DNA of 64,000 bases from Pseudomonas allokribbensis (GTDB lineage: Bacteria > Pseudomonadota > Gammaproteobacteria > Pseudomonadales > Pseudomonadaceae): the NCBI RefSeq assembly GCF_014863605.1, contig NZ_CP062252.1:2365001-2429000 (forward strand). The letters are read 5' to 3'. Made by a program: the position numbers and the translations under genes. Positions 61,620-64,000 of this stretch are shown piece after piece. Within the stretch, counting starts at the first letter, position 1, and each line of letters opens with the position of its first letter. Below the pieces are notes generated by a model. It ran no database searches. It worked only from the letters and a program-made list of their open reading frames with translations, and was not told where the DNA came from.

Positions 61620-62399
61620 ATGAAAAAGCTGGTTATGTTCGGTGCCCTGGCACTGTCGATGTTGTCCCTGACCGCCGTGGCCGAAGACGCCAAACCGATC
61701 CGTATCGGTATCGAAGCCGGTTACCCGCCATTCTCGATGAAAACCCCTGACGGCAAACTGGCCGGTTTCGACGTGGACATCGGCGATGCGCTGTGTGAGC
61801 AGATGAAAGTCAAATGCACCTGGGTCGAGCAAGAGTTCGACGGCCTGATCCCGGCGCTGAAAGTGAAGAAGATCGACGCGATCCTGTCCTCGATGACCAT
61901 CACTGACGATCGCAAGAAAAACGTCGATTTCACCATCAAGTACTACCACACTCCGGCGCGCTTCGTGATGAAGGCAGGCTCCGGCGTGAAAGATCCGCTG
62001 ACCGAGCTCAAAGGCAAGAAAGTCGGCGTGCTGCGTGCCAGTACCCACGACCGCTACGCCACCGAAGTGCTGGTGCCGGCCGGGATCGAACTGGTGCGTT
62101 ACGGCTCGCAGCAAGAAGCTAACCTGGACATGGTGTCCGGTCGTATCGACGCGATGCTGGCCGACTCGGTCAACCTGAGCGACGGCTTCCTGAAAACCGA
62201 CGCCGGCAAAGGCTTCGAATTCGTCGGCCCGACCTACGAAGACGCCAAATACTTCGGCGGCGGCGCCGGTATTGCGGTGCGTAAAGGCGATACCGAGCTG
62301 GCGGAGAAATTCAACACCGCCATCAACGAAATTCGCGCCAACGGCAAGTACAAGCAAGTGCAGGACAAGTACTTCGACTTTGATGTGTACGGCCATTAA
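61620..62399 (+). CDS. ABC transporter substrate-binding protein, lysine/arginine/ornithine (HisJ/ArgT/AotJ) type
   Basis: A 259-residue periplasmic binding protein with signal peptide ([16 protein letters not shown]). Type II solute-binding motifs: [78 protein letters not shown]. This is the HisJ/ArgT pattern, so it probably binds basic amino acids. No permease or ATPase genes follow, so it must use partners encoded elsewhere. CGGGAG precedes the ATG. Confidence 0.9.
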   Translation: MKKLVMFGALALSMLSLTAVAEDAKPIRIGIEAGYPPFSMKTPDGKLAGFDVDIGDALCEQMKVKCTWVEQEFDGLIPALKVKKIDAILSSMTITDDRKKNVDFTIKYYHTPARFVMKAGSGVKDPLTELKGKKVGVLRASTHDRYATEVLVPAGIELVRYGSQQEANLDMVSGRIDAMLADSVNLSDGFLKTDAGKGFEFVGPTYEDAKYFGGGAGIAVRKGDTELAEKFNTAINEIRANGKYKQVQDKYFDFDVYGH

Positions 62400-62409
62400 T
62401 ACGCCGTAG

Positions 62410-62448
62410 AAAAAAGTGGCCCCGTTGACGCGGCGGCCACTTTTTTTT
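62410..62448 (+). terminator. intrinsic terminator of the binding-protein gene
   Basis: AAAAAAGTGGCC (62410-62421) pairs with GGCCACTTTTTT (62435-62446), with eight Ts at 62441-62448. It isolates the binding-protein gene from the next one. Confidence 0.92.
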
Positions 62449-62526
62449 CGCCTGTGATTTATCCTGTCAGCACATTTTCAATGCAGTCACTGTGCAGCAG
62501 CGACTACAGAATTTCCGGAGTTCCCC

Positions 62527-63638
62527 ATGCAACGCATCGATCATGTACTGCCCTGGAGCCACTTGGGCAGCGAACGCTCCCTCAGCGTGTTCCGTTACGG
62601 CACCGGCCCGCGCAAGGTCTACATCCAGGCCAGCCTGCACGCTGATGAACTGCCGGGCATGCGCACCGCGTGGGAGCTCAAGCAACGCCTGAACGAGCTG
62701 GAACAACAGGGCCGTCTACAGGGCGTGATCGAACTGGTGCCGGTGGCCAACCCCATCGGCCTCGATCAGCACCTGCAAGGCAGTCACATGGGCCGCTTCG
62801 AACTGGCGAGCGGCAAGAATTTCAACCGCTCCTTCGTCGAACTCAGCGCCCCGGTGGCCGAACGCATCGGCGATCAGTTGGGCAGCGATGCCCTGGCCAA
62901 CATCGCACTGATCCGCCAGACCATGGGCCAGGTACTCGACGAGCTGCCGGCCCCGGCCTCGCAACTGGAAGCGTTGCACCGTCTGCTGCTGCGCCACGCG
63001 TGCGATGCCGATGTCACGCTGGACCTGCATTGCGATTTCGACGCCGCGATCCACATTTACGCGCTGCCGCAACACTGGCCGCAATGGCAATCCCTCGCTG
63101 CACGTCTGAAGGCTGGCGTGGCGCTGTTGTGTGAAGACTCCGGCGGCAGTTCGTTCGATGAATCGTGCTCCACGCCGTGGTTGCGCCTGGCGCGGATGTT
63201 CCCGGCGGCGGCGATCCCGCCGGCCAACCTCGCCACCACCCTGGAACTGGGCAGCATGGGCGACACCCGCGTCGATCAGGCCCAGGCCAATTGCGAAGCG
63301 ATTCTGGGTTCCTCGCCGAACAGGGCTTCATCAGCGGCGAATGGCCGAAGGCGCCAGACGAATGCTGCGAAGGCATGCCGTTCGAAGGCACCGAATACCT
63401 GTTCGCCCCGCACCATGGCGTGGTGAGTTTCCTGCGCAATGCCGGTGAATGGGTCGAGCGCGGTGATGCGTTGTTCGAAGTGGTCGATCCGTTGAAAGAT
63501 CGCGTGACCGCCGTGCGTGCCGGCACCAGCGGCGTGCTGTTTGCCATCGACCGTGGACGCTACACCCAGCCGGGTACCTGGCAGGCGAAAGTGGCGGGGC
63601 GCGAGCCGATTCGGGCGGGCAAGCTGATCAACGACTGA
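62527..63638 (+). pseudogene. succinylglutamate desuccinylase/aspartoacylase family (M14), frameshifted
   Basis: A zinc amidohydrolase-type protein in two frames. Frame one (62527 to about 63308) has SLHADELPGM and LDLHCDFDA for the zinc ligands, NFNRSF and ELGSMGDTRVD. Frame two (63309-63638) continues with FLAEQGFISGEWP, YLFAPHHGVVSFL and a C-terminal TQPGTWQAKVAG. Restoring one G in the GGG at 63306-63308 gives a continuous 370-residue protein. The change is either a true mutation that would remove the last third or a base-call error. The natural substrate is an N-acyl amino acid. Confidence 0.85.
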
Positions 63639-63705
63639 CGACCCCATCTTCCGGATCACAGTGTTAGGCTCTGCCCCGAACCCTGCACTGTGTGAAGGAA
63701 GGCTT

Positions 63706-64000
63706 ATGTTGAAGGTGTTTGCTCTGTTGACCCTCCTGGCGTCCAGCGCTGTCCATGCTCAAACCTCGCTGCAAACCGATCTGCCGCTCAACTACCTGGC
63801 CCAGGTTCACCCGGATGCCGAACAGCGTCCGCTGGTGCTTTTCCTGCATGGCTACGGCAGTAACGAAGCCGATCTGATCGGCATGAAATTTCAGCTGCCC
63901 AAGCAGTACAACTACCTGTCGGTGCAGGCGCCGATGGCGTTGGGGGAAGGGCGTTTCCAGTGGTTTCGCAAGAAAGGTGACGGTGCCTACAACGGCGAGA
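63706..64000 (+). CDS. secreted alpha/beta hydrolase (phospholipase/carboxylesterase type), 3' end cut by window
   Basis: The first 98 codons are visible. A signal peptide (MLKVFALLTLLASSAVHA) is followed by LPLNYLAQVHPDAEQRPLVL, the oxyanion region FLHGYGSNEADL and LSVQAPMALGEGRFQWF, a pattern of the phospholipase/carboxylesterase and dienelactone hydrolase-like group. The GxSxG nucleophile must lie beyond the window. GAAGGAAGG lies before the ATG. It follows the frameshifted M14 gene by 67 bp. Confidence 0.8.
   Translation, partial: MLKVFALLTLLASSAVHAQTSLQTDLPLNYLAQVHPDAEQRPLVLFLHGYGSNEADLIGMKFQLPKQYNYLSVQAPMALGEGRFQWFRKKGDGAYNGE

Overview
The window is GC-rich chromosomal DNA that reads as a member of the Pseudomonas fluorescens group. 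Gene families, strong Shine-Dalgarno sequences and ATGA-coupled operons all fit: orphan hcp/vgrG/Rhs type VI genes, aruF/aruG-type succinyltransferases, HglS, a PA4872-like oxaloacetate decarboxylase, CobF and a carboxypeptidase G2-like enzyme. No rRNA, tRNA, CRISPR or prophage was seen.

Layout. 1-2.4 kb: the 3' end of a sigma-54 activator with a GAFTDA loop, a small exported protein and a methyltransferase. 2.4-21.2 kb: 17 minus-strand genes, mostly coupled by 4-bp overlaps, forming a Wzx/Wzy-type exopolysaccharide operon. It has UDP-glucose dehydrogenase and an epimerase for uronic acid precursors, an initiating phosphosugar transferase, Wza, a GumC/Wzz protein, a lysine-less BY-kinase-like ATPase, three glycosyltransferases, flippase, polymerase, two deacetylases, a large secreted protein and three acyltransferases, two of them paralogous. 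21.6-28.2 kb: an EptA-like alkaline-phosphatase-superfamily membrane enzyme, an ABC/FtsX/AttH trio and an exported protein. 28.2-28.5 kb: a gene-free stretch with a 38-bp palindrome and a good small-RNA candidate. 28.5-30.4 kb: a glycosyltransferase and a VanW protein.

30.4-43.4 kb is the most unusual part: an orphan type VI secretion island, read right to left as hcp, vgrG, a small exported protein, a DUF4123 chaperone and a 1556-residue Rhs protein. The Rhs C-terminus is a barnase-like RNase with its catalytic set intact, followed directly by a barstar-like immunity gene. Further downstream is an AT-rich array of orphan immunity-like genes and broken toxin/immunity remnants, punctuated by five copies of a palindromic repeat. 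Upstream of hcp there is a sigma-54-like promoter and three copies of an 18-bp palindrome placed where an enhancer-binding protein would act.

43.4-50.8 kb: HglS, an esterase next to a Baeyer-Villiger monooxygenase, a MASE2-GGDEF diguanylate cyclase, a carboxypeptidase G2-like peptidase and an oxaloacetate decarboxylase. 51-58.2 kb: a catabolic cluster of unknown substrate (RpiR regulator, cysteine hydrolase, glutamine-synthetase-like ligase, N-formylglutamate amidohydrolase-like enzyme, APC permease, AruF- and AruG-like succinyltransferases). 58.5-64 kb: a phosphatase-like gene with cobF, an FtrA-type regulator divergent from a rhodanese, a basic amino acid binding protein, a frameshifted succinylglutamate desuccinylase-like gene, and the 5' end of a secreted alpha/beta hydrolase.
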